Shown here one piece after another: positions 5,695 to 13,869 of a stretch of 39,931 nucleotides of DNA (position 1 is the stretch's first letter; the number at the start of each line of letters is the position of its first letter). Source of the DNA: a virus; the IMG/VR virus record IMGVR_UViG_3300010413_000134, positions 1 through 39,931 of that record. One strand, 5' to 3'. Below the pieces are notes generated by a model. That model saw only the letters and a program-made list of their open reading frames with translations, did not search any database and was not told the DNA's origin. A program made the position numbers and the translations under genes.

Positions 5695-6006
5695 ATGGAT
5701 AATAAATTAAAAGTAATAAAATTAGAATCTAAGAACAAAGATAAAAGTAAGCAAGAACAAAATAATAATAAGAAAAATATTCGTTATCATCTAAAATTAA
5801 CGGAAAGTACATCATATTATTTTGCTATTGATATAGAATCAGAGGATGATATATTAAAAAATAATACAAAAGCAATTAGCATGGCATGGAATATAATAAC
5901 GAATAAATTAGTTGATCTTGATTCAATAAAAATTGGAAGTGGATTTTCGCAAGAAATATTAAAAAAAGAAGAAGTAGAATCAGAAATAAAAAATAAAAAT
6001 GATTAA
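5695..6006 (+). CDS. Hypothetical protein, 103 aa
   Basis: 103 residues: a basic, Lys/Asn-rich first 35 residues, probably disordered, followed by an alpha-beta core (IRYHLKLTESTSYYFAIDIE, AISMAWNIITNKLVDLDS) and a charged tail. It overlaps the next gene by 8 bases. Not recognised; being between the HTH gene and terminase it may belong to the DNA packaging or regulatory start of the late operon. Confidence 0.65.
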   Translation: MDNKLKVIKLESKNKDKSKQEQNNNKKNIRYHLKLTESTSYYFAIDIESEDDILKNNTKAISMAWNIITNKLVDLDSIKIGSGFSQEILKKEEVESEIKNKND

Positions 6007-6325
6007 ATTCAAGATTGGCGAAAACGTTAAATGGATTTCATATTATAACGGAGTTAATATAACAAGAAAAGGCAAAATATTATTTATAATTGATCCATTT
6101 ACAACAATTAATGAATTATATGATGAAAATAGAATTAATGAGTTAATTGGAAAAAATTTTAATATAATAAATAATAATGATAATAAATTTTTTACAGAAT
6201 ATAGTTACTTAATTATTGTCGGTGAAAGAGATGGTAAAATACCAGATATTCATTGGCCAAATCCTAAATTACTATCGAAAATCATAATAAAGAAAAGAAA
6301 AAGTAAGAAAAATAATAAATATTAG
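5999..6325 (+). CDS. Hypothetical protein, 108 aa
   Basis: 108 residues with a beta-rich N-terminus (FKIGENVKWISYYNGVNITRKGKILFII), which resembles a small barrel-like fold, a middle asparagine-rich stretch, and a strongly basic tail (IIIKKRKSKKNNKY) compatible with nucleic-acid binding. It overlaps the preceding gene by 8 bases. Family not recognised. Confidence 0.65.
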   Translation: MIKFKIGENVKWISYYNGVNITRKGKILFIIDPFTTINELYDENRINELIGKNFNIINNNDNKFFTEYSYLIIVGERDGKIPDIHWPNPKLLSKIIIKKRKSKKNNKY

Positions 6326-6351
6326 TTAATTTTTTGTTGAAAAATTATATA

Positions 6352-6684
6352 ATGCCTGTTAAAATATATAATAGAGAAACTGGAAAAATTGAAATAATAA
6401 AATCTAAATTATTACACATTGGTCCAGTTAAAAAATATGATAATTGTAATGAAAAATTAACCAATGATGATAAAATTAGGATATCAGAATTTGTAAATAA
6501 GGTTAAATATTTAGGTGAAGAATTTGGGGCAAGGGTTATATTATCAACATCTAAATATAACATATTTAAAATACATAATGATTTTATAAGAGATAAAGTA
6601 AATAATATAAAATCAGATATAAAAATTAAAAAAGAAAAAAATAATGATGATATCAATATCATCAAAAAACAATTGGGGTTATAG
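6352..6684 (+). CDS. Hypothetical protein upstream of terminase, 110 aa
   Basis: Starts at ATG 6352 (MPVKIYNRETGKIEII); a TTG 18 bases upstream is in frame but has no better ribosome site. 110 residues: N-terminal beta hairpins, then helices (KIRISEFVNKVKYLGEEFGARVIL), and a Lys-rich C-terminus. Its place directly before the large terminase is where a small terminase subunit would be expected, but no HTH or oligomerisation motif identifies it as such. Confidence 0.6.
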   Translation: MPVKIYNRETGKIEIIKSKLLHIGPVKKYDNCNEKLTNDDKIRISEFVNKVKYLGEEFGARVILSTSKYNIFKIHNDFIRDKVNNIKSDIKIKKEKNNDDINIIKKQLGL

Positions 6685-6698
6685 AATGAATACATATA

Positions 6699-8171
6699 AT
6701 GACTCCAGAAGAAGTTGCATTTTTAGCATCTAAAAATTTTTATGCCTTTCCTAAATTAGTATCCGGCCTTCAATGCCCACGTCATATAAAATTTCTCGCC
6801 GATAAAATACAACAAAAAATTGAAGATAAAAGCGACGGTTATAAGCTTTTATTAGTTTCTCTTCCTCCTCGGCATGGAAAGACACTTCTAATATCAAAAC
6901 ATTTACCACCATGGTATCTTGGTAATTATCCTCAAAATAGAGTAATATTGACATCATATTCTTCTGAATTATCTGATGAAAATAGCGATTATGCAAAAGA
7001 TGTATTTGCAAAATGGGGGCCTATCTTATGGGATGCTCATCCAAGCAAATCTCTTTACAATAGAGGTAAATGGAATACTACAAAAGGAGGAGGTTGTATT
7101 TCAGCCGGAATAGGTGGAAGTATTATCGGATTTGGAGCAGATCTTTTTATTATAGATGATTATTTTAAAGGAACCGATGATGCCTGTTCTAAACCCGCAA
7201 GAGATAAATTGTGGGAAAGATGGCAGGGAATAGTTGGTACTAGGTTACATCCAGGATGTCTTGTTATTATTCTTGCAACTAGATGGCATTGTGATGATTT
7301 AATGGGAAGACTTATAGATCAAAAAGAAAAAGATGGAAATGAATTTCCATTTGATTATGAATATATAAATATACCGGCATTAATAGAAGATGAAGTTGAT
7401 CTTAAAAATGATCCTCTTAAAAGAAAAATGGGTGAAGCATTATGGCCAAAAAGATATACTTCTAAATTATTAAAAGCTGCAAAAAAAATAGTTGGTCCTT
7501 TTTGGTGGAATGCTGAATTTAAGGGAAGGCCATCAAAAGAGGGTGGTAATTTATTTAAATCACAATATTTTAGATATTATGACATAGATAGATTGACAAA
7601 TAATATTTTGTGTTGGAGATCTGATTGTAATGAACCAATAAGAGTTAATAGACGTAATATAAAAATATCTGTAATAGTTGATCCAGCTCTTGATAAAAAG
7701 AAAAAGAATGATCCATGTGCATTGCATGCATGGGCATATTCAAGAAAACACAAAGTATGGATATTATTAGATAGAATAAATGAAAGAATGGATTATACAA
7801 GTATAAATAGAACTACTAAAGTTTTTGCATATAAGAATAATGCTTCCTATGTATTAATAGAAAATGAAAAAATAGGGAAAATATTAGTTAAAGAGTCTGC
7901 TGGTAATGACTCAATTGGAAATAAAAAAATACCATTCAGAGAAGTACCGACAAAGGGTATTGATAAAGAAGCACGTGCAGTTCCAATGGCAACTTATTGT
8001 GAAAATGAACGAGTTTTTTTTCCAAAGAATGCTCCATGGCTTGTTGAGTTTGAAAAAAATTTAAAAGATTTTCCAAATGGATCGCATGATGAAGATGCAG
8101 ATTTAATGGCATATGCTTCAACAATGGAAGATAAAATATCAATTGCTGAAGTTTTAGCAGGTTTACAATAG
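6699..8171 (+). CDS. Terminase large subunit
   Basis: 490 residues, the usual size. The ATPase half carries Walker A PPRHGKT (residues 56-62), Walker B LFIIDD (149-154) and the coupling motif ATRWH (193-197). The C-terminal RNase-H-like nuclease is marked by ISVIVDPALDKKKKNDPCA (an Asp metal ligand near residue 330) and the final Asp-rich region HDEDADLMAYA. TerL cuts concatemeric DNA and pumps it into the procapsid through the portal. It belongs to the COG5362-like terminases found with DUF1073 portals. The gene opens the canonical late order TerL-portal-protease-capsid. Confidence 0.93.
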   Translation: MTPEEVAFLASKNFYAFPKLVSGLQCPRHIKFLADKIQQKIEDKSDGYKLLLVSLPPRHGKTLLISKHLPPWYLGNYPQNRVILTSYSSELSDENSDYAKDVFAKWGPILWDAHPSKSLYNRGKWNTTKGGGCISAGIGGSIIGFGADLFIIDDYFKGTDDACSKPARDKLWERWQGIVGTRLHPGCLVIILATRWHCDDLMGRLIDQKEKDGNEFPFDYEYINIPALIEDEVDLKNDPLKRKMGEALWPKRYTSKLLKAAKKIVGPFWWNAEFKGRPSKEGGNLFKSQYFRYYDIDRLTNNILCWRSDCNEPIRVNRRNIKISVIVDPALDKKKKNDPCALHAWAYSRKHKVWILLDRINERMDYTSINRTTKVFAYKNNASYVLIENEKIGKILVKESAGNDSIGNKKIPFREVPTKGIDKEARAVPMATYCENERVFFPKNAPWLVEFEKNLKDFPNGSHDEDADLMAYASTMEDKISIAEVLAGLQ

Positions 8172-8180
8172 GAGAGTATA

Positions 8181-9782
8181 ATGAATACAAATACAAATGT
8201 TGTACATGATATGGCTGCAATAAGAATTAAAAATAGGAAAATGTATGATGCATATTCTAATGCAATGAGTGGCTTTGGTGGACAATATGATCCTGTCAAT
8301 AGATTAACATATAATACTGGTACTACATTAGACAGGGGAACAATTGAGACATTATATAGACAAGATTGGTTATCAAGAAAAATTGTCGAAACGATACCGG
8401 ATGATTGTACTCGTAAATGGATTGATATAAACATTCCGAATGAAAAGTTAATTATAAATTTACAGAATAAAATTGAAGAATTGGACCTTGTTGTTTCAAT
8501 TAAAGAAGCAATGATAAATGCTCGTCTATATGGTGGATCTATTTTAATAATCGGTATTGATGATGGAATGCCACCATACAAACCGATTGATTATAAAAAA
8601 ATTAATGATGTATTATATTTCAACGTAATAGACAAAAATTATGTTGATGTAAAAAGTTATTATAAAGATCCATTTAAAATGAATTATGGGAAACCAGAAT
8701 TATATAGATTGCAGACATTAATTAGACCAGATAATTATAATGAAAATGATTATACAGTACATGAATCGAGAATAGTTAGGTTTGATGGAAATTATTTACC
8801 AGAATTTACAAAAAGAATAAATAAATCATGGAATGATTCTGTACTTAATTCAATAAATAATAGTCTAAAGCATTATGGTACATCAATACAATCTGGAGCT
8901 ATACTTTTTCAAGATTTTATAAATAAAGTATTAAAGATTCCAAATCTTGCTGATTTATTACAGTCTGATGAAGGTAAACAAGCATTAGAGTTGAGATTAC
9001 AATATGCAATAGCTAATTTTTCATCATTGGGGATAGTCCTAGTTGGTGAGGATGAAGAATATAATAAAATACAAACACCAATAGCAGGTTTAGCAGATTT
9101 AATAGATAAGTACATAGAAATAATATCTGCCGCATCAAATATTCCACGATCAAGATTATTTGGTCAATCACTTGGTACTCTTGCTGGAGCAACAGAATCT
9201 ACAAGAGCGTATTATGATTCATGTGTATCATATCAAACATATTATATGAATAAACATATTAGAAAAATATTTAAGATATTATTAAATAGTAAATCATCTA
9301 TGACAAGAGGAAGAGAACCTCGTGAATGGGGATTCAAATTTAATAGTCTATGGGATGAAACAAATAAAGAGAAAACTACCGCTAGGAAGATGCAGGCACA
9401 GGTAGATCAAATTTATATAGAAGGAAAAGTTCTTACTCCAGAAGAAGTAACTGTGTCGAGATTTAGGGCGGATGGATATAGTTTTGACACAATTGTTAAT
9501 GTAAATAAAAGACTTGGGGAATTTTTTGAACAAAATAATAATCCATTTAATACAAATATAGATGGTGAAAAATTTGAACCTCCTGCAAGTGGGAATGCAC
9601 CACAATCTGTTAAAAATATATTATCGTCTATATATTCACATTTGAGGTCAATTTGGGTTAAAGAACATCCGAATGATAAAGAAAATAAACATAACAAAGA
9701 AATGTGTGCAAGAATTGCATGGAATGCTGTTAAAGAAGCTGGATGGTACAAAGATAAAAATGGTGAATGGAACAAAAAATAA
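8181..9782 (+). CDS. Portal protein (DUF1073) with ChaB-like C-terminus
   Basis: 533 residues. The core matches DUF1073 portals: TLYRQDWLSRKIVETIPDDCTRKW near the N-terminus, LLQSDEGKQALELRLQYA in the middle, and ASNIPRSRLFGQSLGTLAGATES, a hallmark segment. It forms the dodecameric DNA channel at the capsid vertex. After residue ~475 a separate module follows (SVKNILSSIYSHLRSIW...ARIAWNAVKEAGWYKDKNGEW), which resembles the ChaB domain (AW.AVK....DG.W). A good ribosome binding site (AGGAGAG) precedes the ATG by 5 bases. No separate gpF-like minor head gene follows. Confidence 0.9.
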   Translation: MNTNTNVVHDMAAIRIKNRKMYDAYSNAMSGFGGQYDPVNRLTYNTGTTLDRGTIETLYRQDWLSRKIVETIPDDCTRKWIDINIPNEKLIINLQNKIEELDLVVSIKEAMINARLYGGSILIIGIDDGMPPYKPIDYKKINDVLYFNVIDKNYVDVKSYYKDPFKMNYGKPELYRLQTLIRPDNYNENDYTVHESRIVRFDGNYLPEFTKRINKSWNDSVLNSINNSLKHYGTSIQSGAILFQDFINKVLKIPNLADLLQSDEGKQALELRLQYAIANFSSLGIVLVGEDEEYNKIQTPIAGLADLIDKYIEIISAASNIPRSRLFGQSLGTLAGATESTRAYYDSCVSYQTYYMNKHIRKIFKILLNSKSSMTRGREPREWGFKFNSLWDETNKEKTTARKMQAQVDQIYIEGKVLTPEEVTVSRFRADGYSFDTIVNVNKRLGEFFEQNNNPFNTNIDGEKFEPPASGNAPQSVKNILSSIYSHLRSIWVKEHPNDKENKHNKEMCARIAWNAVKEAGWYKDKNGEWNKK

Positions 9783-9842
9783 ACATTATTTTTTAAAAAT
9801 TATATAAAATTATTGAATATTTTTTAATATTAAATAATTTAG
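9783..9842 (+). terminator. AT-only hairpin after portal gene
   Basis: A 34-base inverted repeat at 9807-9840: AAATTATT-g-AATATT, TTTT loop, AATATT-a-AATAATTT. It lies between the portal stop and the next promoter. The stem is pure A-T and no U-run directly follows, so it may only weaken transcription or define an mRNA end. Confidence 0.3.
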
Positions 9843-9871
9843 TTGATTTTTTTATATTATAATGTTATAAT
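9843..9871 (+). promoter_or_regulatory. Promoter before protease/scaffold-capsid genes
   Basis: TTGATT (9843-9848), 17-base spacer, TATAAT (9866-9871) with TGT before the -10. The whole block, including the flanking TATAATTATAATG, closely matches the promoter at 4623-4651. It would boost protease, scaffold, cement and capsid production above that of terminase and portal. Confidence 0.65.
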
Positions 9872-9905
9872 TATAATGGAATATATATAATAAGGAGAAA
9901 ATAAA

Positions 9906-11204
9906 ATGCCGATACCTAATCCCGAAAAAGGTGAAGAGCAAAAAGCATTTATAGGAAGATGTAATAGAGTTTTAAATGAAGAATTTTCAGATGTGAAACA
10001 ACGAAATGCAGTTTGTTTTTCACAATGGAGAAAAAGCAAAAAAGATTCCGTTGATAATGTTGAAAGAAATGTAACTTTTAATATAGATGCACAATCAACA
10101 ATGAGATTAGATGAATCAACAGGATTTCTGTATGCAAAAGCACGAGTAACAAGAAGTGGCGTTTTTGATTATTATGATTCTGATGGTAATTTGATGAGGG
10201 AATATAGATCTCCTGAAGAAGTCTTTGATAGTGAGTCTATGAATTCACTTAAATTAAAACCAATTGTTAATGATCATCCTGATAAAATGGTTAATGTTGA
10301 TAATATTAGAGATTTACAGGTTGGATCAATTGGGGATACAATAGAAAAAGATGGGATGTTTGTATTAGCAAATATAGTCATAACAGATAGTGATGCTGTA
10401 TCCACAATATTAAATAGACGTAAAGTTGGTTTATCAACAGAATTAAGTTGTGGATATAATTGTGGATTAATCCCTGATGTTGGTATACATGATAAAGAAG
10501 GATATTACACATTTAAACAAAAAAGAATAAGATATAATCATGTTGCGTTAGTTGATAAAGCACGTGCGGGAAAAGACGTAAAAATATTAGATGAACAAAA
10601 TAAAAACAAGGAGAATAACATGGCTGATAAGGTTCAATTTACAAGAAAAGCTATCAATCTTGATGCATTTAAGGTTGATGGAATTTCTGGAAATTTTGAT
10701 AGTGATTCAATAGGAATTATTTCGTCTTTTAGTAATAAATTAGATGAAGCAGCAGATATTATTTTATCTGTTAATAAAGATAAAGATGCATTACAAGGAA
10801 AATTAGATCAATCAACTGAAACTGTAAAAGATTTAAATAATAAAATTGATTCATTAAGCAATATAGATTCACCTGAAGTTATTGCAATGTTTAATGAGAG
10901 AACAAATGTATTAGATATTGCAAATAAACTTGATATTGAATGCAAAGATAAGAAAATAAATGATATTAAAATAGATTGTATTAAAAAGATATCAGAAGAA
11001 TTCAATTCTGATGGAAAGAGTCAAGAATATATTAATGCTAGGTTTGATTCAATAAAAGAAATAATTGAATTAAAAAATAATAATGATGCAAAAAATACAT
11101 ATTCAAATTTTATGAAGAATGTAAAAGATGGTACAAAGAATAATCAAGTTATAGATCCAAGAGAAGCTTTTATTAGGAAAGATAAAGAACAGAATAGAAA
11201 ATAA
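9906..11204 (+). CDS. DUF2213 prohead protease fused to scaffold
   Basis: 432 residues in three parts. Residues 1-47 are a small module (MPIPNPEKGE...ERN with CFSQWRKSKK) that often starts such proteins. Residues ~50-225 are the DUF2213 protease-like domain: LKLKPIVNDHPDKMV, GLSTELSCGY (candidate nucleophile Ser) and RYNHVALVDKARAG (candidate His), the order seen in phage maturation proteases. Residues ~238-432 are a charged, coiled-coil scaffold-like region (DALQGKLDQSTETVKDLNNK). AAGGAG lies 8 bases before the ATG. The protease would cleave scaffold during head maturation. Catalytic residues are assigned by pattern only. Confidence 0.85.
   Translation: MPIPNPEKGEEQKAFIGRCNRVLNEEFSDVKQRNAVCFSQWRKSKKDSVDNVERNVTFNIDAQSTMRLDESTGFLYAKARVTRSGVFDYYDSDGNLMREYRSPEEVFDSESMNSLKLKPIVNDHPDKMVNVDNIRDLQVGSIGDTIEKDGMFVLANIVITDSDAVSTILNRRKVGLSTELSCGYNCGLIPDVGIHDKEGYYTFKQKRIRYNHVALVDKARAGKDVKILDEQNKNKENNMADKVQFTRKAINLDAFKVDGISGNFDSDSIGIISSFSNKLDEAADIILSVNKDKDALQGKLDQSTETVKDLNNKIDSLSNIDSPEVIAMFNERTNVLDIANKLDIECKDKKINDIKIDCIKKISEEFNSDGKSQEYINARFDSIKEIIELKNNNDAKNTYSNFMKNVKDGTKNNQVIDPREAFIRKDKEQNRK
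10620..11204 (+). CDS. Nested in-frame scaffold protein (internal start)
   Basis: Within the protease gene and in the same frame (714 bases from its ATG) an ATG at 10620 has a perfect AAGGAG (10608-10613) six bases upstream. The 194-residue product (MADKVQFTRKAINLDAF...) is exactly the coiled-coil scaffold region without the protease domain. This mirrors lambda C/Nu3, where scaffold is made in excess from an internal start of the protease gene. The site falls at the domain border, just after ILDEQNKNKEN, which argues against chance. Confidence 0.75.
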   Translation: MADKVQFTRKAINLDAFKVDGISGNFDSDSIGIISSFSNKLDEAADIILSVNKDKDALQGKLDQSTETVKDLNNKIDSLSNIDSPEVIAMFNERTNVLDIANKLDIECKDKKINDIKIDCIKKISEEFNSDGKSQEYINARFDSIKEIIELKNNNDAKNTYSNFMKNVKDGTKNNQVIDPREAFIRKDKEQNRK

Positions 11205-11226
11205 TTATTTATAGGAGATATTTAGT

Positions 11227-11994
11227 ATGCAAACTTCGGTAAATGATGCTTTACAGGTTGGATTGCCTGGGCAGCTTTATGGATTTAATCATGATATAAT
11301 TGGACGAAACAATTATTCAAAAAAGTTAGACAAAGTTGATATAACAGCAGCAGATGCATTAACAACTTGTACTATTAATGGGACGGCATATACTGCTAAT
11401 GCATTAGCTGCCGTTATGACAAAGACTGCAATTGCAGAAGAGTTAGCTGGATTAGTTAATGCTGGCTCTGATGCGAAGGCTTATTTCACTGCGGCTGCTG
11501 AATATATTCAAGTCGAGGCTCTTGTTGTTGGGACTACTAATACTGTTGTTGGGACTACTAATTGTACAGTAACGGCTCAAATAGCAAACGCAGCGGCAAT
11601 TGATTTTGGTCTTTTCGTATGTCAAGATAATTTAGATCAGGAGAAAGCACGAGTTCCAATTGTAGCCGCTGATGTTACTACTGTTTTGACTGCTCTTGGT
11701 ATTGTATGCCATACACAGGCAGTAGAGCAATTTTATCAATCTACTGGTGGTGCTGGATATGCTTTAAATGAAGAGATGAGTATTGTAAGAAAAGGTGCTG
11801 TATGGGTTCAAGTAGAAACTACTGTTACCCAAGCATCTACTCCTTATGCTCGATATACAGTAAGTGGAGCAACAAAATTAGGTGGAATCCGTGGAGATGA
11901 TGATACTAGTAAAGCAGCAATTATACCAACTGGAAAATTTTTGCGTGGTGCGAGTGCTGGTGGATATGCTCTTTTAGAAGTTAATTTACCGTAA
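11227..11994 (+). CDS. Structural cement protein, Gp24-like, with inserted domain
   Basis: 255 residues. The ends match phage cement proteins that clamp the capsid: VNDALQVGLPGQLYGFN at the start and KLGGIRGDDDTSKAAIIPTG...YALLEVNLP at the end, with FVCQDNLDQEKARVPI in the middle. Between about residues 42 and 122 lies an extra domain beginning TCTINGTAYTANAL and including EELAGLVNA and VGTTNCTVTAQ, of a type also seen in the neck protein at 14378. The protein would decorate and stabilise the expanded head. GGAG precedes the ATG by 10 bases. Confidence 0.8.
   Translation: MQTSVNDALQVGLPGQLYGFNHDIIGRNNYSKKLDKVDITAADALTTCTINGTAYTANALAAVMTKTAIAEELAGLVNAGSDAKAYFTAAAEYIQVEALVVGTTNTVVGTTNCTVTAQIANAAAIDFGLFVCQDNLDQEKARVPIVAADVTTVLTALGIVCHTQAVEQFYQSTGGAGYALNEEMSIVRKGAVWVQVETTVTQASTPYARYTVSGATKLGGIRGDDDTSKAAIIPTGKFLRGASAGGYALLEVNLP
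11523..11564 (+). repeat. 21-bp in-frame tandem duplication in cement gene
   Basis: The 21-base units at 11523-11543 and 11544-11564 are identical in 19 positions and encode VVGTTNT and VVGTTNC. It lies inside the inserted domain, where length variation is probably tolerated. Confidence 0.8.
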
Positions 11995-12020
11995 TTTAAT
12001 ATATAAATGGAGGACAAAAA

Positions 12021-12936
12021 ATGCCAATAAGATTAGATGCAATAGAGCATCGTTTTGATGCAAATGAGACCTTGAATCTTGCGAGGGAACTTGAGAGTAT
12101 CGAAGCTACTCTTTATGAATGGAAAGAAAAAGAGCTTAAATAATGCCGATAATCCTGGTGCTGAAAATATAACTTACAGGATGATTACTATGGTTGGCAT
12201 GGCTAAAATTATAGCAAATTATTCCGATGATCTTCCTCGTTCAGATGCATTCACAAAAGAATATAGTCAAAAAGTAAAGACTGTTGGCACTTCTTTTGGG
12301 TTTAATACTCAAGAAGTTCGTGCTGCGGCAATGGCAACCAAGCCATTGGAAACATTAAAAGCAAGTGCTGCTCGAAGAGCGGTAAGAGAGAAGGAAAATA
12401 GTATTGCTTGGACGGGTGATGATTCTCATGGAATTATAGGATTTTTAAATAATACTAATATTCCAGTCGTTGCTGCTCCTGCTGGTGCTGGAGGTACTTT
12501 ATGGAATACAAAGACTCCTGACGAAATGTTGGAAGATGTAAGTACATTAGTTTCTACTATCAGAACACAATCTAAGGGAATTCATAGTGGCGATACATTA
12601 TTACTTCCAATTACTCAATATACACTTATTACAACATTGCCTCGATCTGCTAATTCAGATACTACTGTTTATAAATTCATACTTGAAAATGATGCTTATG
12701 GTATTAAGCAAATAGATTGGTTGAATGAATTAACTAATGCATTTGTTAGTGGGACAAAGGATGGTATGGTATTATATGAAAAAGATCCTGAAGTTCTAGA
12801 AAATAGAATTCCTCTTGAAATGGTTATTCATCCAATGCAAGAAAAGGGATTAGAATTCCTGATTCCTGTTGAAGCAAGAAACGGTGGAGTTGTTATTCGA
12901 TATCCTCTGGCATGTGCATTTATGACAGGTATATAA
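12021..12936 (+). pseudogene. Major capsid protein (DUF2184) broken by frameshift
   Basis: The real start is ATG 12021, with GGAGG 6 bases upstream. It reads the DUF2184 N-arm (MPIRLDAIEHRFDANETL, LARELESIEATLYEWKEKELK) and hits TAA after 40 codons. The +1 frame then continues with the rest of the capsid: NNADNPGAENITYRM, VGMAKIIANYSDDLPRSD, VRAAAMATKPLE, DTLLLPITQYTLITTLPRS, ending at 12936. Family members have about seven more residues between ...LK and the PGAE segment (of the type ARxxIPV), so a deletion of about 20 bases would explain both the missing piece and the frame change. Capsid is essential, so an assembly or sequencing error, a defective phage, or recoding must be considered. 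Confidence 0.9.
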
Positions 12937-12952
12937 CTTTTATTTAAATATA

Positions 12953-12978
12953 GTGCCGGATTGAATATAATCCGGCAC
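12953..12978 (+). terminator. Strong GC-rich hairpin after capsid gene
   Basis: GTGCCGGATT (12953-12962) and AATCCGGCAC (12969-12978) form a perfect 10-bp stem with a 6-nt loop, one of the most GC-rich spots of the window. No U-run follows, so it is more likely an RNase-processing site, mRNA 3'-end stabiliser for the capsid message, or partial terminator than a full intrinsic terminator. Confidence 0.55.
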
Positions 12979-12997
12979 ATAATGATGGGGGAATAAG

Positions 12998-13495
12998 ATG
13001 ATAGTTTTATATAAAAATCCAAATACATTAAGTTTACCGTATGCAGAGAAAAGAGAAGTCGAATTAAAAGATGAAAAAGGTATTATAGTATTAGGTGAAG
13101 ATAATTTACCGAAAACTATTACTAAAAAAGTTCCAGTATATTTTAAATTTGTTCCTGGTAAAAATATAATCACTCCTGATTTATGGAAAAAGATTGTAAA
13201 ATATAATATTGAAGATTGGGATTATTATTCTACAATATTAGAAGTATTTCTACCAATTGAAGATAAGAAAACAGGTATTATTATTGGAACAGATGAATTA
13301 AAGATAGATTTAAATGAAGTTCAAACATTAGATTTCAAAGAATTAATTGAGTACACAATGGATGCTGATGATTTAAAATCGTATCTCAAGAAAGAAAAAT
13401 CAAAAGATAGACCGAGAAAAGTAATAATTGATGCTATTAAAAGTCAGCTCAACCAGATATCAATAGCTGACGAAATAATTAATGAAGAAAAATAA
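12998..13495 (+). CDS. Hypothetical virion-region protein, 165 aa
   Basis: 165 acidic residues, starting after GGGGG 7 bases upstream. The first half is beta-rich (KKVPVYFKFVPGKNIITPDLWKK), the middle contains EVFLPIEDKKTG, and the C-terminus is a charged helical region (DDLKSYLKKEKSKDRPRK). Position between capsid and the DUF4054 adaptor fits a head-completion or head-vertex accessory protein, but no family is recognised. Confidence 0.7.
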   Translation: MIVLYKNPNTLSLPYAEKREVELKDEKGIIVLGEDNLPKTITKKVPVYFKFVPGKNIITPDLWKKIVKYNIEDWDYYSTILEVFLPIEDKKTGIIIGTDELKIDLNEVQTLDFKELIEYTMDADDLKSYLKKEKSKDRPRKVIIDAIKSQLNQISIADEIINEEK

Positions 13496-13497
13496 TA

Positions 13498-13869
13498 ATG
13501 TCATTGACAACAAAAGATAATGTGTTAGCAATAGCTCCTGAATTATCAACATTAAGTGATGATTTGTGGAATCTTTATTTAGGTGATGTTGGAAATTTTA
13601 TTAGTGCATCTGAATTTGGGACAAAAACTGAAATTGCTGCTCGATATTGGGTTGCACATTATCTTAAATTGTTACAAGATACAAGTCTTGGAACTGTTAG
13701 TGGTCCAATTACAAAAGAGCGTGTTGGTGATGTTATGAGAGAATATGCTCGTGTTACTAAGGTAACAAAGAGCGAACAAGATTTTTCTAGAACTGGTTAT
13801 GGAATGACATTTCTTGGTATACGAAGAACTACAATAGTAGCGATGACAGTTATAGTTCCGGGAATATAA
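13498..13869 (+). CDS. Head-tail adaptor, DUF4054-like
   Basis: 123 residues with the layout of DUF4054 adaptors: a helical start (APELSTLSDDLWNLYLGDV), AARYWVAHYLKLLQDTSLG (the 'YLxAHxL' helix), a glycine-rich turn (VSGPITKERVGDVMREYAR) and the TGYGMTFLGIRR end. Such proteins bind under the portal as the first connector ring. It overlaps the next gene by one base (TAATG). Confidence 0.7.
   Translation: MSLTTKDNVLAIAPELSTLSDDLWNLYLGDVGNFISASEFGTKTEIAARYWVAHYLKLLQDTSLGTVSGPITKERVGDVMREYARVTKVTKSEQDFSRTGYGMTFLGIRRTTIVAMTVIVPGI

Noticed and set aside
5422-5738. Leftward frames opposite the HTH gene.
   Set aside because: They mirror the forward gene in AT-rich DNA and have no supporting features.
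7994-9775. Long leftward open frames (for example 7994-8581, 9413-9775) opposite terminase and portal.
   Set aside because: They are antisense to well-supported genes, have no ribosome site and show shadow-type composition.
8181-9782. Anti-CBASS (Acb1) function for the DUF1073 protein.
   Set aside because: That name is attached to some DUF1073 families in databases, but length, motifs and position after TerL show a portal.
12079-12936. Capsid gene starting at TTG 12079.
   Set aside because: This start lies out of frame inside the real N-arm (ATG 12021 with GGAGG) and would give a nonsense N-terminus; the gene is better explained as frameshifted.
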